Shown in pieces: positions 47,388-59,797 of a DNA stretch of 64,000 nucleotides. Source of the DNA: Apis mellifera (Eukaryota; Arthropoda; Insecta; Hymenoptera; Apidae). Positions within the stretch are counted from its first letter, which is position 1. Every line of letters begins with the position of its first letter. The translations under genes and the position numbers were made by a program. The notes below the pieces were generated by a model that did no database searches, was not told where the DNA came from, and was given only the letters and a program-made list of their open reading frames with translations. The stretch lies in assembly GCF_003254395.2 (NCBI RefSeq), contig NC_037643.1, positions 10,932,963 through 10,996,962 of the forward strand, read 5' to 3'.

Positions 47388-47690
47388 TTACAGGGAAAAT
47401 CGTCTGCACGGATAAGTGACGCGATATGGCAGCTTGATCAGGTCGGCCGCATCGCGCATATTCATGGGCCACGTCTTTCTAATGAAGCTGGAATACTCGT
47501 CAGCCAGAGGGGAGATTTCTATCGAGCGATAGGATTGATGTCGCCGTGAGAATTTCAGATGAATAACCTTGCATTGTGACGGCACAATGACACCACGATC
47601 GTTTGCCAGCGAGGCCTTACCGTTATGCTGCTCCGCCGCGTCCCGCATAGCAATTTCTTCTTCTTCTTCTTCTTCTCCTGCTTCTTCTTC
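47388..47690 (-). CDS. Unrecognised open frame with microsatellite-coded poly-Glu
   Basis: On the minus strand a frame opens after a TAA (47693-47691). It runs through GAA repeats (seven Glu in a row), then an ATG at 47648, and stays open to 47388. It contains MRDAAEQHNGKASLANDRG and later ADEYSSFIRKTWPMNMRDAA. The last part repeats the string MRDAA. No domain is recognised. It overlaps the inverted repeat CATTGTG-ACGG-CACAATG (47572-47589). Confidence 0.18.
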   Translation of the reverse strand, partial: EEEAGEEEEEEEIAMRDAAEQHNGKASLANDRGVIVPSQCKVIHLKFSRRHQSYRSIEISPLADEYSSFIRKTWPMNMRDAADLIKLPYRVTYPCRRFSL

Positions 47691-47740
47691 TTATTCTTCC
47701 CTCCTTTTTCTCTCCCCTCTCTGTCTCTTTTCTTCGTTCG
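47655..47740. repeat. TTC repeat and pyrimidine tract
   Basis: (TTC)7 with imperfect TTC and TCC units after it; almost pure pyrimidine. Confidence 0.9.
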
Positions 47741-48720
47741 CTTCTTTCATTTGAATAAGCAACCACCACCATCCGCGCGTTCTTTTTATTCCTCCATTCG
47801 TGCCCGAATTCTACGACGATAATATTCCTTACGATGCATTAAATTCGATTTGTATTAATTGTAAATCCAACCATAATAGATAGATCGTTGTAAAAAAAAA
47901 AAGGAATGGCAATAGCGTGTGTGATTTTACGCGGGACACGTATCGGCAGGTCGCATCGACATAAAAAATACGTGCGAATCGATTACAAAAGTATCATCCA
48001 AAGCACGATTCGCGGTCACCTTTCCGGCCTGTTGTCTTCAACAACAAGAGGAGGTGTCCAACCACTATTGTTATTGTCCTGGCTCGGCCGACGGGCTAAT
48101 TAGGAATTATTTACCGTCGACAATCGTATTTGCGAGCATCGAGGTGCTCGCACGTCCGCCTGCCTGGGCTCGCGTTTTAATTTGAAGCGCGAAAGGGCGT
48201 GAGCTGGAATGGAAAAAGCGGAAGGAGGTTCTCGGGGAGGTTCTTGTATTCTGGAGACGAAGGTTCGTTGGATCACGTAGGTATCGCTCGTTGCCTCTCT
48301 GTGCCCGTCGTAAATATAGCAACGGCGCCAGATACAGTAAATTTCGTTCGTAGGGCGCCACGTCATTGGCCGGCCATTGTTTTTTTGAGAAATTTCAGGG
48401 AGTCGCGGTCTGGCAATCATAAAAGCCTTGGCAAGGGGATGGGGCGTTTGTACACGATGCAGCTCGAAAGTATTCGATGGCTGCCTTTGATAGGATACTA
48501 TTAGTGATGCCGTTCGACGTTGTTTATTTCGTTGAGGAGGAGATTTGGAAAAGGGAGTATGGGAAAGTGAGAAATGGAAATTCTCTAAAAATTGAAAACT
48601 TTTATCGAATACATCATCATTGACGCGAGATGAGAGAAGTTTAGCAATCGTTAAATTGAGCAAGAATTTTGATAAGCTTCGAAAAAAGATGTTTCGAAAA
48701 GTTAATGGTTAAATCTGCTT
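47741..48720. other. Island with hairpin
   Basis: GC-richer from about 47900 to 48480. The inverted repeat TGCGAGCA-(6)-TGCTCGCA lies at 48131-48152. A 187-codon minus frame (48100-48663) begins without ATG context and is crossed by other frames; no domain is seen. Confidence 0.4.
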
Positions 48721-50350
48721 GTCACGGTTCTCTCGATCAAAATTCCCCTGCAGCGAATAAACGTCTCGAAACTTGGGGAAAATTTTGCTCATAGCCGGGC
48801 TTAATTAATTTCTCGTGGGAAGCGTAGCGAATTGAACTCTCTTGATAATGAGAACAACGCAATTGCACCGAAGCGAGGGGGGGGAAGAAGCATGGCTGGC
48901 TGAAATAATTGTTACATAAATCGCGGAAAGTTTTGGCGATGTTGAGGCACGAGGAAGTTTCTCACCGCGCGTACAAAGTGTTCTTTAAATGCAAATTATA
49001 TTTAAATTCAGATTATGCCGACTAATTTTATATTTAAGAATCTTATCTTTACTTACCGATATTTATATATCCATTACGAAACGTTGAATTCTTTTTTAAA
49101 AAAAAAAAAAAAGGGAAAGAAAGAAAGAAAGAGGAAATAATAATCCGAAGGAAAAATTTTTTCTTCCGTTCTTAACAATGTTCGAATACCAGAAACGTTT
49201 CGACGATAAATATTCAAATAGCGGAAATTTCGAACGACAAGATTGCACCTCGAAACAACGTATTTAAATTACAAACGCATTCGCTTTCTAGAAAATTATA
49301 CTTTACATAACCTAAAAGATATCGAAACCCAGGATATTTAAAATAACGAGCTCGAGCCGCGTTGAAAAAAAACTTGGTTCCACGAATATAAATACAGAGA
49401 GCGTTCCAAATATAGCGATATAACAATCTCTTGGAAGAAAATCCGGTCAAAGAGTCATCCTTCTCTCTCTCTCTCTATATGTTTATAATAAGTTTCCTTA
49501 TTCGCCGCCTCGGATGGAATGCTATTCTCTGCAAGCAGAGTTCCCTTGGCGCGCGCGAAGAAGTGGAAGTCGACTGTTCGAGCACAAGGAATGAAATCTA
49601 CAGTGCGGTAAATTAAAGTGGTCCGTTTTAATGCTGTTATAAGAATTACTGCGCCCAGCCAGGCCTGCCTCTTAAATCTTGTCCAGCCACCTATCCCGGC
49701 TCACTTCTTATTCCGCTCCCCCATTGTCGCGGATTCTTCTGTCCTCCTGTTATAATTGCATTAACACGCCGAACGGACCGAAGCAGCGGTGAGAAATACC
49801 CGAGCGGAGAAGCGGCCGCGGTAAATTACGGACTTTCCGCCATTCCGTTCATGCTTCGATGAGAAACTGATACAGTCTCTTCTTACTTTGTTTATTACGT
49901 CATTGCGGTAAAAGTTTCTTCTTGCGCTACCTCCCGCTATTTCGTTCCTCCTTTGCATCCTGATATATTTCATCTATTTTCCGTTTTAATTTCCATCGGA
50001 TATTTTAACAATCCGATTGTTATTTTTAGAAATTTTGTATAGAAAAATATCCCTTTTTTTAAATTCTAGAAATAATTAATTTAATTATTTATCATCATAA
50101 ATTTAAACGAAAATTATTAAATAGGTAAGAAAAATAACTATATATTTTCTCTTTTACAACGAAATGTATTCAAAATGATATATCCCATTATATTTCTATT
50201 AATTTTATATAAAATAAAAAATATATATTTTTTTAAGCTTTCAATATTATCTTACTTATCACTCGACTCAAAATAATCATCAAAAGTTTTCTTACAAAGT
50301 TTTCTTTACACGATATTAATATTAGAAGAAACGTACAATAATGCGTTCGC
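48721..50350. other. AT-rich stretch with small islands
   Basis: A15-type run followed by GAAA repeats at 49097-49133, a small island at about 49490-49860 and very AT-rich sequence at 49975-50340. No gene. Confidence 0.45.

Positions 50351-50401
<51 letters not shown>
50351..50401. repeat. A16 followed by (TA)17
   Basis: Read directly. The A run joined to a TA repeat could be an old poly(A) tail, but no retroelement is recognisable upstream. Confidence 0.95.
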
Positions 50402-50405
<4 letters not shown>

Positions 50406-51848
50406 ATCTCGTTTCACTCGATTCACGGATAGAACGTTGAGAGCGTTGGCTGTCGCGGATCACGGAGGAAAATCAGGATTCCCTGGTAGTTACCGAGTCG
50501 CGAGATTCATCCGAGAACGAAGGTGGACGAAGGCAGCGTGAAGCCGTCAGCCGAGACATAAATAAAGCGAAATTTAAGGGCGCATAGTCAGCCAGCCAGA
50601 CGGGCAGGTAGCGCGCGGGAACGGGGCTGAAGTGTATAATTACCGTTGCGCAAGTTGCCGTAGTTCTGTTCAGTTCGGTTCCAGTCTGCGCGCTTGAATT
50701 ATAAGTTGCGAAGGAAGACACGAATTAGGCGCGGGACCTTAGGTTCTGAAACGTGCAACGTTTCCCCGGATAATCTGCGTATTAATTTCGCCTGCCACGG
50801 GGCCCCCTCGCGTCTACCAGTTATCGTCCAATTACCTCGTCTAGATAACTTTTTTTTCTCCCTCCCCCCTTTTTTTTCTTTTTATTTTACGGGGGACGCA
50901 GAACGAACACCTTTAATTGCGAACAGGTTGAGAACGATCGGTCGTCGATCGGGGTTTTGGCGAGAATGAATGAGAAACAGTGAAAAATAATTTTCGAGCT
51001 TTCAACGACACAGTTGTTATTGCAATTTTAGAGAAAACAAGTCGATTTGTAATCTGAGAAGATTGCAGAAATAAAGGCACGTTCGATTTAATTCGGCGTA
51101 ATAATACGTGTCTCTCCGTTCGAACGAAGAGGAAGAGTTTCATTTTCTGAAAAAAGAAAAAAAAGAAAAAGAGAAAGAAAAATCCTTGCACTCCGGGATC
51201 CCGAGCTCGTGAGCCGTGACACGCTCGGTTTTCTCGGCCATCTATCTTGACCCTCTCTCAGGGGCGACCTCAACTTTCAGACCGAACTCACCCCTTATAT
51301 CCCCTCCGTTCGAGTCGGAGGAAACGTACGACGTAGCCGCGGCCTCTTTCGTCGCGTCGATTCCCCGTCGCGGCGAACAAATGCACGGCGTCGTGGCCTG
51401 GCCCCCGTGTGTGTATCTGTCGAAGCGGGAAAAGAGGAGAGGAAGCGTTCGGTGGGGGGAGGGAGAGCCGCTAAGTGACTAATTAATCGGCGATAGCCTT
51501 TCACCGCGCCGTTATTAATGCCCCTGAAAGTAATACACGCTTGTGGTAGACCATTAAAACGCCAGAGGTGAATTTACAAGTCGCGAGGCGCTTAGTTTAC
51601 GACGACGCGCTTAGGCCGGGTAGCTCGAGGCGTTGGCAACGATCCCTGTTTTCTTGTCGCGCCTTGCCGCCCGCTTGACACGTTCGACCCGGGACCTGGA
51701 ACCACAAGGCCACGGCCCTGAATTCTTTCGCTCGTGAACGCTTCGCTCGCGCCGCGGATTATGGACACCGGATTACGCTCTTGTCACTTTATCATCGTCG
51801 CCCGTTCGTTTCGAATCCTTCGATCGAGTTAGAAAGTTAATTATATAA
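50402..51848. other. CpG-rich islands
   Basis: GC-richer sequence at about 50420-50830 and 51190-51780, with A/G-rich sequence near 51150-51182 between. TTCAGTT at about 50669 resembles an initiator but has no TATA or DPE. No supported gene. Confidence 0.4.
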
Positions 51849-52722
51849 TTATGCGAATGATCGAAACTTGGATCAAAATTTTAACTTACGCTGGAAGAGT
51901 TGAAAATCAATGAACTCGTATCGAATTCTATACGAATGAAGTTCTGGTATAAGATACTTGATAGATTTGCAATTTTTCCAAGAAATTCTAGTACATAATA
52001 TAATATAATATATATAATATAATATAATATAATTATGCGAATGATCGAAACTTGGATCAAAATTTTAACTTACGCTGGAAGAATTGAAAATCGATGAACT
52101 CGTATCGAATTCGTACGAAGTTCTGGTATAATATACTTGATAGATTTGCAATTTTTCCAAGAAATTCTAATACATAATATAATATAATATATATAATATA
52201 ATATAATATAATTATGCGAATGATCGAAACTTGGATCAAAATTTTAACTTACGCTGGAAGAATTGAAAATCGATGAACTCGTATCGAATTCGTACGAAGT
52301 TCTGGTATAATATACTTGATAGATTTGCAATTTTTCCAAGAAATTCTAATACATAATATAATATAATATATATAATATAATATAATATAATTATGCGAAT
52401 GATCGAAACTTGGATCAAAATTTTAACTTACGCTGAAAGAGTTGAAAATCGATGAAGTCGTATCGAATTCTATACGAATGAAGTTCTGGTGTAAGATACT
52501 TGATAGATTTGCAATTTTTCCAAGAAATTCTAGTACATAATATAATATAATATATATAATATAATATAATATAATTATGCGAATGATCGAAACTTGGATC
52601 AAAATTTTAACTTACACTGAAAGAGTTGAAAATCGATGAAGTCGTATCGAATTCTATACGAATGAAGTTCTGGTGTAAGATACTTGATAGATTTGCAATT
52701 TTTCCAAGAAATTCTAGTACAT
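51849..52722. repeat. Tandem array, five copies of a 179/184-bp unit
   Basis: Copies start with TTATGCGAATGATCG at 51849, 52033, 52212, 52391 and 52575. Copies 1 and 4 are 184 bp and copies 2 and 3 are 179 bp. Copies 2 and 3 are identical; copies 1, 4 and 5 share a 5-bp longer middle part (TTCTATACGAATGAAG). Each full copy ends in a TATAATATAA-type AT block, absent after copy 5. Identical 60-codon frames here are repeat artefacts. Confidence 0.97.
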
Positions 52723-54073
52723 TTAATATAAATTATATTCACGATGTTCCTCAATGATTGTGATTGATTTACGAGATGTGAGATTAATGCAGAAATATGC
52801 TACTTACTACTAATACCAAACCATTAATCATCGAAGGAAAATGGATTAATTCGTTACGCTGCGCAACAGCGTTTTCACGATTTTCCACCGGATATGAAAA
52901 GGTTCTCAACGCGTTGAGATAACGCAGGCCAATATTGCAATATAAACCACCAGAACGTCGTTACTTTTCCCTCCCTCGATCCTTCCAATCCTTCCTTTCT
53001 TTGCACCTCCTACTTTCCTGTTCCTCTTCTTTCCTTTGCCTATGCGCGTTTCTCCTTCACCAACCGTGCGAGCATTCCGACTCTTTACCATGTAGCGTGC
53101 ATACTTAGATGCCTCGTTTCTGCTCGTTTCATTTCCATTCTGCTTTGAAGAACGTTTAATTCTTTCGAAGAAGAACGATATTTCTTTTTTTCTTTTCGAA
53201 ACGCAGCATTCTAACTCAATACATAAATTATTACGAATCACGTGAAAAATGAAATATTTATCCTGCTTATTCAAAGAAACTAGAAGAAAAAATATAGGTA
53301 TGAAAAAAGTTTTTTTTTCTCCCTGACAAGTTAAAAATTTAAGAACCGAAGAATGCCAGATTGATCGTTCTTCGTACGACTTGTGCGTTTCATCAACTTG
53401 AAACTTGGTTGCGAAAAACAATGTGCGAGAGAGAAAAAAAAAAGAGAAAAAAAGAAAAAAAGAAAAATGTTTCTTCGTTGCAGAAAGCTAGCATTGGCAT
53501 GTTGATCAGCTGTCGGAACGTTGAAGCGGCGGTTCTTATCTCTCCGCCAATACGTTGACCTATCGAACTGGACGACAGGGGTCGACCATTGATCGGCAAA
53601 CTCATGACTTTTCGAAGGCAGCGGATTAATCCGTACGAATCTCGATCGTCCCGGTTCTCGGTTCGGTCATCTTCTGCCTGACGCCCGTCACCGCCGACAT
53701 TGAGCGGAGATAATCTGCTGATTTCTAAACAGGCTTCGGTGAATTTCTGATATTCTTGCGGGAGCTGTGTATTTAAATCGTCCAACGTGGATTTCGATGG
53801 TTTTTTTTTTTTTCATTCATCTTTGTCGGTGAACATCGATCCGTGTCAATCCATGCGGAATCGTATACCAGTCGGATTATTCCTTCTTTGTTTCGTCTTT
53901 TCTGGAATACACTTTCGTGCAATATATTGATTAATATAAATAATTCGTTATTTCGTATTTCGTATTTCTATTTTTACGTTTCTCGTACTTTATTCGTTTA
54001 GATTAATCGATAATCCAATTTTCAATGGGAGAAACTACAATAAATTCTCGTATAATGTAAAAAATTCTTTTTA
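52723..54073. other. Non-coding stretch between arrays
   Basis: A small island at about 52840-53130, T- and A-rich tracts (A/G 53426-53467; T-run near 53801-53813) and an island at about 53480-53790. Minus frames of 171 and 130 codons pass through the low-complexity tracts and have no domain. Confidence 0.4.
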
Positions 54074-54490
54074 ATCAATAATCGTTCCAAATTTAATTAA
54101 CATCTCTCAAAGATTTTAAGTTGACACATATTTCCACGTACAGAATTTTCATACACTTCAAAAAAAAAAAAAATTCAAATTGACTAACAAATAATCCAAA
54201 AATTCCAAGTTTAAATAACTTTTTGTGATTTCTTATAATCTCTCTAAGATTTCGACAAATATTTCCATTAATCCTTTCAACAGAATTTTTATACACTTCT
54301 TCTTCTTCTTCTTCAAAAAAATTGATTGACAAATAATTGTTCCAAGTTTAATAACTTTTTGTGATTTCTTATAATCTTTCTAAAATTTCGACAAATATTT
54401 CCACTAATTCTTTCAACGTACAAACTTTTTGTGTACTTCTTCAAAAAAAAAAAAATATAGATTGATCGACAAATGATCGTTCCAAACATG
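54074..54490. repeat. Diverged tandem repeat, ~140-bp unit, three copies plus part
   Basis: Copies at about 54074-54182, 54183-54325 and 54326-54463, then a partial one. They share TTCCAAGTTTAATAACTTTT, TTTCGACAAATATTTCCA and a TACACTTCTTC plus A-run end. More diverged than the neighbouring arrays, so older; boundaries are approximate. Confidence 0.8.
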
Positions 54491-55201
54491 TTACTTTATA
54501 TTATTCGCTTGATATCATTGCTCGAATTAACTTACTTTCGAACCTAATTCTACCTTAAAATTCGACGAGCACACGCTTTGCTTTCGTTTTTAAATACCTA
54601 AATTCTTCGAGCAACCTTCGCTCTTCCTTCTAATCCTTTCAACATACATACAATTTCCTTGTCATACTTGTTCGTATGCGTACGGCGAATTCAGTGTCCG
54701 TTCATTATCCGATCTGGACGAATCAATTGGACGGCGGGGGATCGTTAACGGATTCACGGAAGAAAGCACCTGCCACCCCCGCCCGACTTTGGAATCTTTC
54801 CCTGGGCCGGCCGGTGATGTATGACGGGTCGGGCGAGGATTTATGCCCGCGTCGCGGGCCCGCCAACGGTCCATTTATTCGATATCGGAATATGGAAATA
54901 TTACCCCGCTGATGTCTCGGGTTACTCCGACTCGCAGGGACTCCCTACTCACCTTGAATCCGTAATACTCCCATGGGCGAAGCCCGCATATCCGTTCCTT
55001 CCACTGCCTCCCGCCGGGCCCCACGCTCCTAATATTCGCTCTATCAACCGCGAACAAGTTTATATTTGCCACCGGGAAGTGTCACTTTATAGCTTCCCGC
55101 GGAAAACGGAACTCTCCCTCGTTCCGCCCCTTCGAATAAGAAAGGAAGGGGGTGGGGAGAGACGGGTGTAGAAAAATATCTCGTCGATAAGGGAATGTGT
55201 G
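54491..55201. other. GC-rich island with minus-strand donor
   Basis: CpG-rich block at about 54680-55140. On the minus strand TTCAAG is followed by GTGAGTAGG (54952-54944), a near-perfect donor, after an open frame ending RPWEYYGFK. No convincing acceptor or domain is seen, so I do not call an exon. Confidence 0.35.

Positions 55202-55238
<37 letters not shown>
55202..55238. repeat. TA microsatellite
   Basis: TA repeat with one TG interruption. Confidence 0.95.
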
Positions 55239-55305
55239 CGTTGCCGGTTTCGGATGTTTGCCACGGATTTTTTCAGGGTGTGCCAGTTCCAAGGGGAGAA
55301 CGTAC

Positions 55306-56066
55306 ATAGGGTGGCCTTCGATTCGTGGTATAAGAGATTCTGTAATACGAATCGAAGAATAGATCGCTTCTTTTTTTTTTTTTTTTGGAAGAGTATCGAA
55401 ATGTTAATTAAATGAATAATTGATCTTATGAATCTGGATATATATATTCGATTAATGTCAAGGCTTGTTTATATAGGTTAGTCTTCATTTTATACGATTA
55501 ATAGATCGCTTCGTTTTTTTTTTAGAAGAATTTCGAAATATTAATTAAATGAATAATTGATCTTATGAATCTGGATATATATGTTCGATTAATGTCAAGG
55601 CTTGTTTATATAGGTTAGTCTTCGATTCGTTTTATACGATTAATAGATCGCTTCGTTCTTTTTTTTTAGAAGAATTTCGAAATGTTAATTAAATGAATAA
55701 TTGATCTTATGAATCTGGATGTACGATATATATATATTCGATTAATGTCAAGCCTTGTTTATATAGGGTGATCTTCGATATAAGAGATTCTATAATACGA
55801 ATCGAAGAAGATCGTTTCGTTTTTTTTTTTTTGGAAGAGTATCGAAATGTTAATTAAATGAATAATTGATCTTATGAATCTGGATATATATATTCGATTA
55901 ATGTCAAGGCTGTTTATATAGGTTAGTCTTGGATTCGTTTTATACGATTAATAGATCGCTTCGTTTTTTTTTTAGAAGAATTTCGAAATGTTAATTAAAT
56001 GAATAATTGATCTTATGAATCTGGATATATATATATATACATTCAATTAATGTCAAGGCTTGTTTA
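55306..56066. repeat. Tandem array, five copies of two related ~150-bp variants
   Basis: Copies start near 55306, 55473, 55610, 55763 and 55918. All carry AATTAAATGAATAATTGATC and ATTAATGTCAAGSCTTG-type strings. Copies 1 and 4 share ATAAGAGATTCT and GGAAGAGTATCGAAATG. Copies 2, 3 and 5 share TTTTATACGATTAATAGATC and AGAAGAATTTCG. The order is therefore V-W-W-V-W, a simple higher-order pattern. Confidence 0.93.
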
Positions 56067-57600
56067 CTATTCTCCAAAAGGGATTAGGATTAATTAAATT
56101 GGATCAAGTTATTAAGTTTCTCTTGAAGATCCACGCTATTCTCGATTTCCGATTTATTTCCGAATTCTTTTCGCATCGAGAATCGCGGAGACCACCCTGT
56201 ACACGTTTATATATATATATATACACACACACGTGGATATGTATAAAAGCGAACGCCTTCTTGCCGGAATATGAAATGAAGCGTCGAGCTATACGGGCTG
56301 TGACCTAATCGGGCCGAGTGAAACGCGCGCAGAATTTCGCTCTCGCTCCATATTTTTCAGCGAGCCGGCTGTCGGTCACCGTGACCGCTCGCCGTTTTCT
56401 GAAATGAAAATTCTCGACTCGAGCCGATACCGAGTTTGCCTCCCGGTGTACCATTCGAACGTCTCTCAAACCCTTCGTCGCTCGCGAATCCTTTCAAATC
56501 ATTTCTCGATACGATCCCAATTTTTGTCTCCAACTTGGTCCAATTACTTCAAACGATTTCTTCGCTAATCGAAAACTCGATCAAATGTAAAGAATTCGAA
56601 GCGAACGAAGGAAAGTTCCTCGTTCGTTAAATTTTCAAAGGAGTAAGTTTAATAATAAAAATTCATCGATACCCGAATTAATTATCTCGAGAGCGAAGAA
56701 GGATGCGGTCGGAGAGCGGCAGGTGATTTGCCGAAAGTGTCGCATACGAAATCGTGGATAAAACGTGACCGCCGCCTCCGGCGAAATATTCGATCGCACG
56801 GGTTCGAAACTCACGCGTCCTGTTTGATACGGATCAGCCGGGCCCGGGACGTGATTCGTTGGGCGTGTACGTGACGCGAGCTGTGCACGGGGGTATGGTG
56901 GTTTGCCGGAATATGGCACGTGAAACATCGGATTCTGAGTTTATGCGCGCCAGTTCCCGTGCCGGCTCGGGAATAACAATTTTCGTGTCTCACGGGTTGC
57001 CGCGGCTGCACTCGCTCGACTCTTATGTTTCCTCTGCTCCCAGCGTTCGATGCCCCTGCGACGATTCGGCTTGAAATAAAAAATAACTCGATAATCGTCA
57101 CTCTTAATTAATTCGTTCGTCGAGGGAGGATGAGAATTAAATTTTTTTTTCCTCTAAAATTTAATTGTGCAAAGTTTTTATGCAGATTAATAAACGGAAT
57201 AGAATCCGTGAATTATCATAATTTCGATACGTAATTTAAGTAGAATTTTAGTAGAAGGAAGATCGAAAGTTTCTCCAAAGTTTCTTTTCCTCGAGTCGAA
57301 AGTTGGGATCGGACGAAGCCGGGCTGAAATATATGATCGAGATTCGAAAAGGCCAATAAAAGTATGGAGGGGAAGGGGGCGGAAAGAAGGAATCCCCCTT
57401 CGGACGTTATGGCCATAAATGAAATAAAATGATATTTCCTCGATAAGAAGCGGTGGCCTGGAGCTGGAGGAAAGCCGTTTTATTCAGGGGCGAGCAAACA
57501 CGGTTTGGTCAGCCGCCGGGACGGGGTCAGTGCCGTGGTGGACGTCTAGGAGGTGGGGAATCTTGGAGCACTCCATCAAGTCGAAGGTGATTTTGGCCCG
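56067..57600. other. Island with TATA-like and receptor-like sites
   Basis: TA/CA repeat at 56209-56232, CACGTG at 56230-56235, then TATAAAAG at 56242-56249 with no initiator match. The inverted repeat CGGTCAC-C-GTGACCG lies at 56373-56387. CpG-rich sequence at about 56690-57070 has antiparallel frames without domains. No gene. Confidence 0.4.
56373..56387. promoter_or_regulatory. Inverted GGTCA half-sites, nuclear-receptor-like
   Basis: GGTCA and TGACC are separated by 3 bp inside a 15-bp near-perfect palindrome. GGTCA is the half-site of many nuclear receptors, including insect EcR/USP family members, though EcR prefers 1-bp spacing. Inference from motif only. Confidence 0.3.
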
Positions 57601-59797
57601 AAGCCGGTCGTATGTCAAACCTCCCTCCCCACTCCTTTTTTTTTATACCTTATATCGCGCGCAACGAAAAATATTATTTCAACGTCGAATCGCGACAATT
57701 TGATCATCTTCTCATTCGATCCAATACTTGGATTAAATTTCATTCCGATAATTCATTGATTGATTATAAATATTAGTCTCTCGATTCGAATGTACGTTTT
57801 CTCGGGACAAAAGTATTAAAATTTTTAATTTTCTTCATTGCACAAATATGTACTTTCCACCTAAAATAAAAAGTTGATAAATCTAGATTATTTTTAATCG
57901 AATAAGTAAGACATTTTTTTTTAAGTATATATATATAAATTTTATTTAAATATATATTAAAATTACAAATTAAGTCCGTGTCAACGGAGGAAGATTAAAA
58001 ATTTGAAACGATATCATTTTTAATTAAAATCGTATCCCATTCGTATACGTCGCGAAGAGAAACAAAGCGGAAACGAAAGCACCCTTTCGAAGACAAGTCG
58101 GCGTATTGGGTTACCTCCTCCGCGCCGAAGAATACAAGCATAACGCCGAGTTTCTAACGAGAGCCTAATTTTTGATCTTGAACCATCTGCTCGGCCGCGT
58201 GATGATACAACCTCGAGATAATTCTATGTATACGCGCGCGCGATAATTATGCAGCGAGAAGAAGAGAGAGAGTTACGACTAATCTCGCGGTGATATCTCC
58301 AAACTGTGGCGCATCGAAATAAAGATTCCGTTCGTACGGGCAGAAGGGAATTGTTTAATATCTCTCCGTCACACCTGTGCCTCGCTTCTTCTACGCCCTC
58401 GATGAATCATCGCGCCTAAGTGTCTTGGCTTATCCGCCTCATCGGTCGCCAAGAATTTAAACTCGACGTAATTTAATTTTCCTTCCTTCCAATAAATATC
58501 AAATCTTTTTACTGGCGCGTCGTAAAAATCCCCTCTCCGTTACAAGATTTTCTTCTTTGTTTCTGAAATCGCGTTGCTCGAATATTTTGCGGGATATTTC
58601 GTTCCCGTAAAGATTCGCTTAAAGATAAATTTTTCTCATCTTATCGATAAAACGTGAAAAATGAGGATGGTTATTTCGTCTAAGTACGCAATAATTATTT
58701 ATCGCGAGATAAGACAAGATAGATAGATCTGTATCGCGTGGAAAGATCCTTCGATTTCCCGATCCCGCGACAGCCGTAGATTTTCGCGAATTATTATTAT
58801 CGTGATCCCGTTTGGATACTGGACGCAAAAGCGGAAGGTATCATATCTTCCGCGCGACGTGACCGAGCCCCATCCATTATTCTTTATCTCGTGGAGATAT
58901 AAAAGAAATGCATTACTTATATCAAGATTGCTGGCCATTCCTTTTGCGCGAGATTCCTCTTACGGCCTCCTTCCGCTTCACCAATGCTGAATGATACGTA
59001 TGAAACACTTTATCAATTCTAGACAATTCCATATCTGGACGCCTCGTATATACCGTTACGACATAGAAGAAGTTATCTCGTAAGAATGGAGGACGTCACC
59101 TATCGCTACTTTTTTTTCTATTCGTTCTTTTCCTTTTTTTATTAGAAGCTAGAAGATTTAGAAGAAAGATTTGGAAATGGAATTCGTTTCTTCTTTTCTT
59201 TCGATTATTTAATTTCAAGCAAGAAGTTTGGAAGTTTTGTATATTAAAAAAAGAAGAAACAAGTATTTCTTATAAAATTTATTCAGATTTAATTCCAATT
59301 ATAGAATAGAAACGAGAGAATCGGAAATATAGATTCGTTTGTTCGAAAACGTTTAACGTGACATCAGCTTTAATAAACGGAATAACGAAAGCAACGCGTA
59401 GACTTACTCATTTCCGACCCTTCTTCCATCTCCAGCCTGGTGGGCAGCGAATGATTCGCCGATCTACAAGACGTTTAGAAACGAGGGAAAATGGGAATCT
59501 CGTGCAGAAAGTAACTGCCTATCTCCAGATGCCAGCCAGGAGGAGTGCATTATCGTTCACGGAGGCCGGATTTTGACACTCGTCGAAGGAAGTGTCGCTT
59601 CCTGGATGCCTCTTTATTGTTGTTAACGAAGAACGTGTCGATCTAATGTAGAAACCATGTCCCAGTCATCGCTAATTTTCCCTCAACCGCTTGACCCCGT
59701 TAATCGCCCGCCTCTTTCCTTTTCTCCGTGATTCCGCAAAACCGTGCATCCTCCTCGTTATACAAATATTCCGAGTGGATCGGATTAAGCGGCAACG
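57601..59797. other. AT-rich and balanced non-coding sequence
   Basis: AT-rich at 57770-58000. GC-richer patches lie at about 58050-58260, 58740-58990 and 59400-59760. No gene, array or notable hairpin is seen. Confidence 0.45.

Noticed and set aside
48100..48663. 187-codon minus-strand frame
   Set aside because: It overlaps open plus and minus frames in an island and shows no motif or codon signal that I can defend.
50351..50401. Retroposon tail
   Set aside because: An A run plus TA repeat alone is not enough. I found no coding remnant or target-site duplication around it.
52057..52418. Two identical 60-codon minus-strand frames
   Set aside because: They are the same part of two identical copies of the tandem array, not a duplicated gene.
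55470..55480. TAGGTTAG as a telomeric repeat
   Set aside because: A single short match inside each array unit, not a run of TTAGG.
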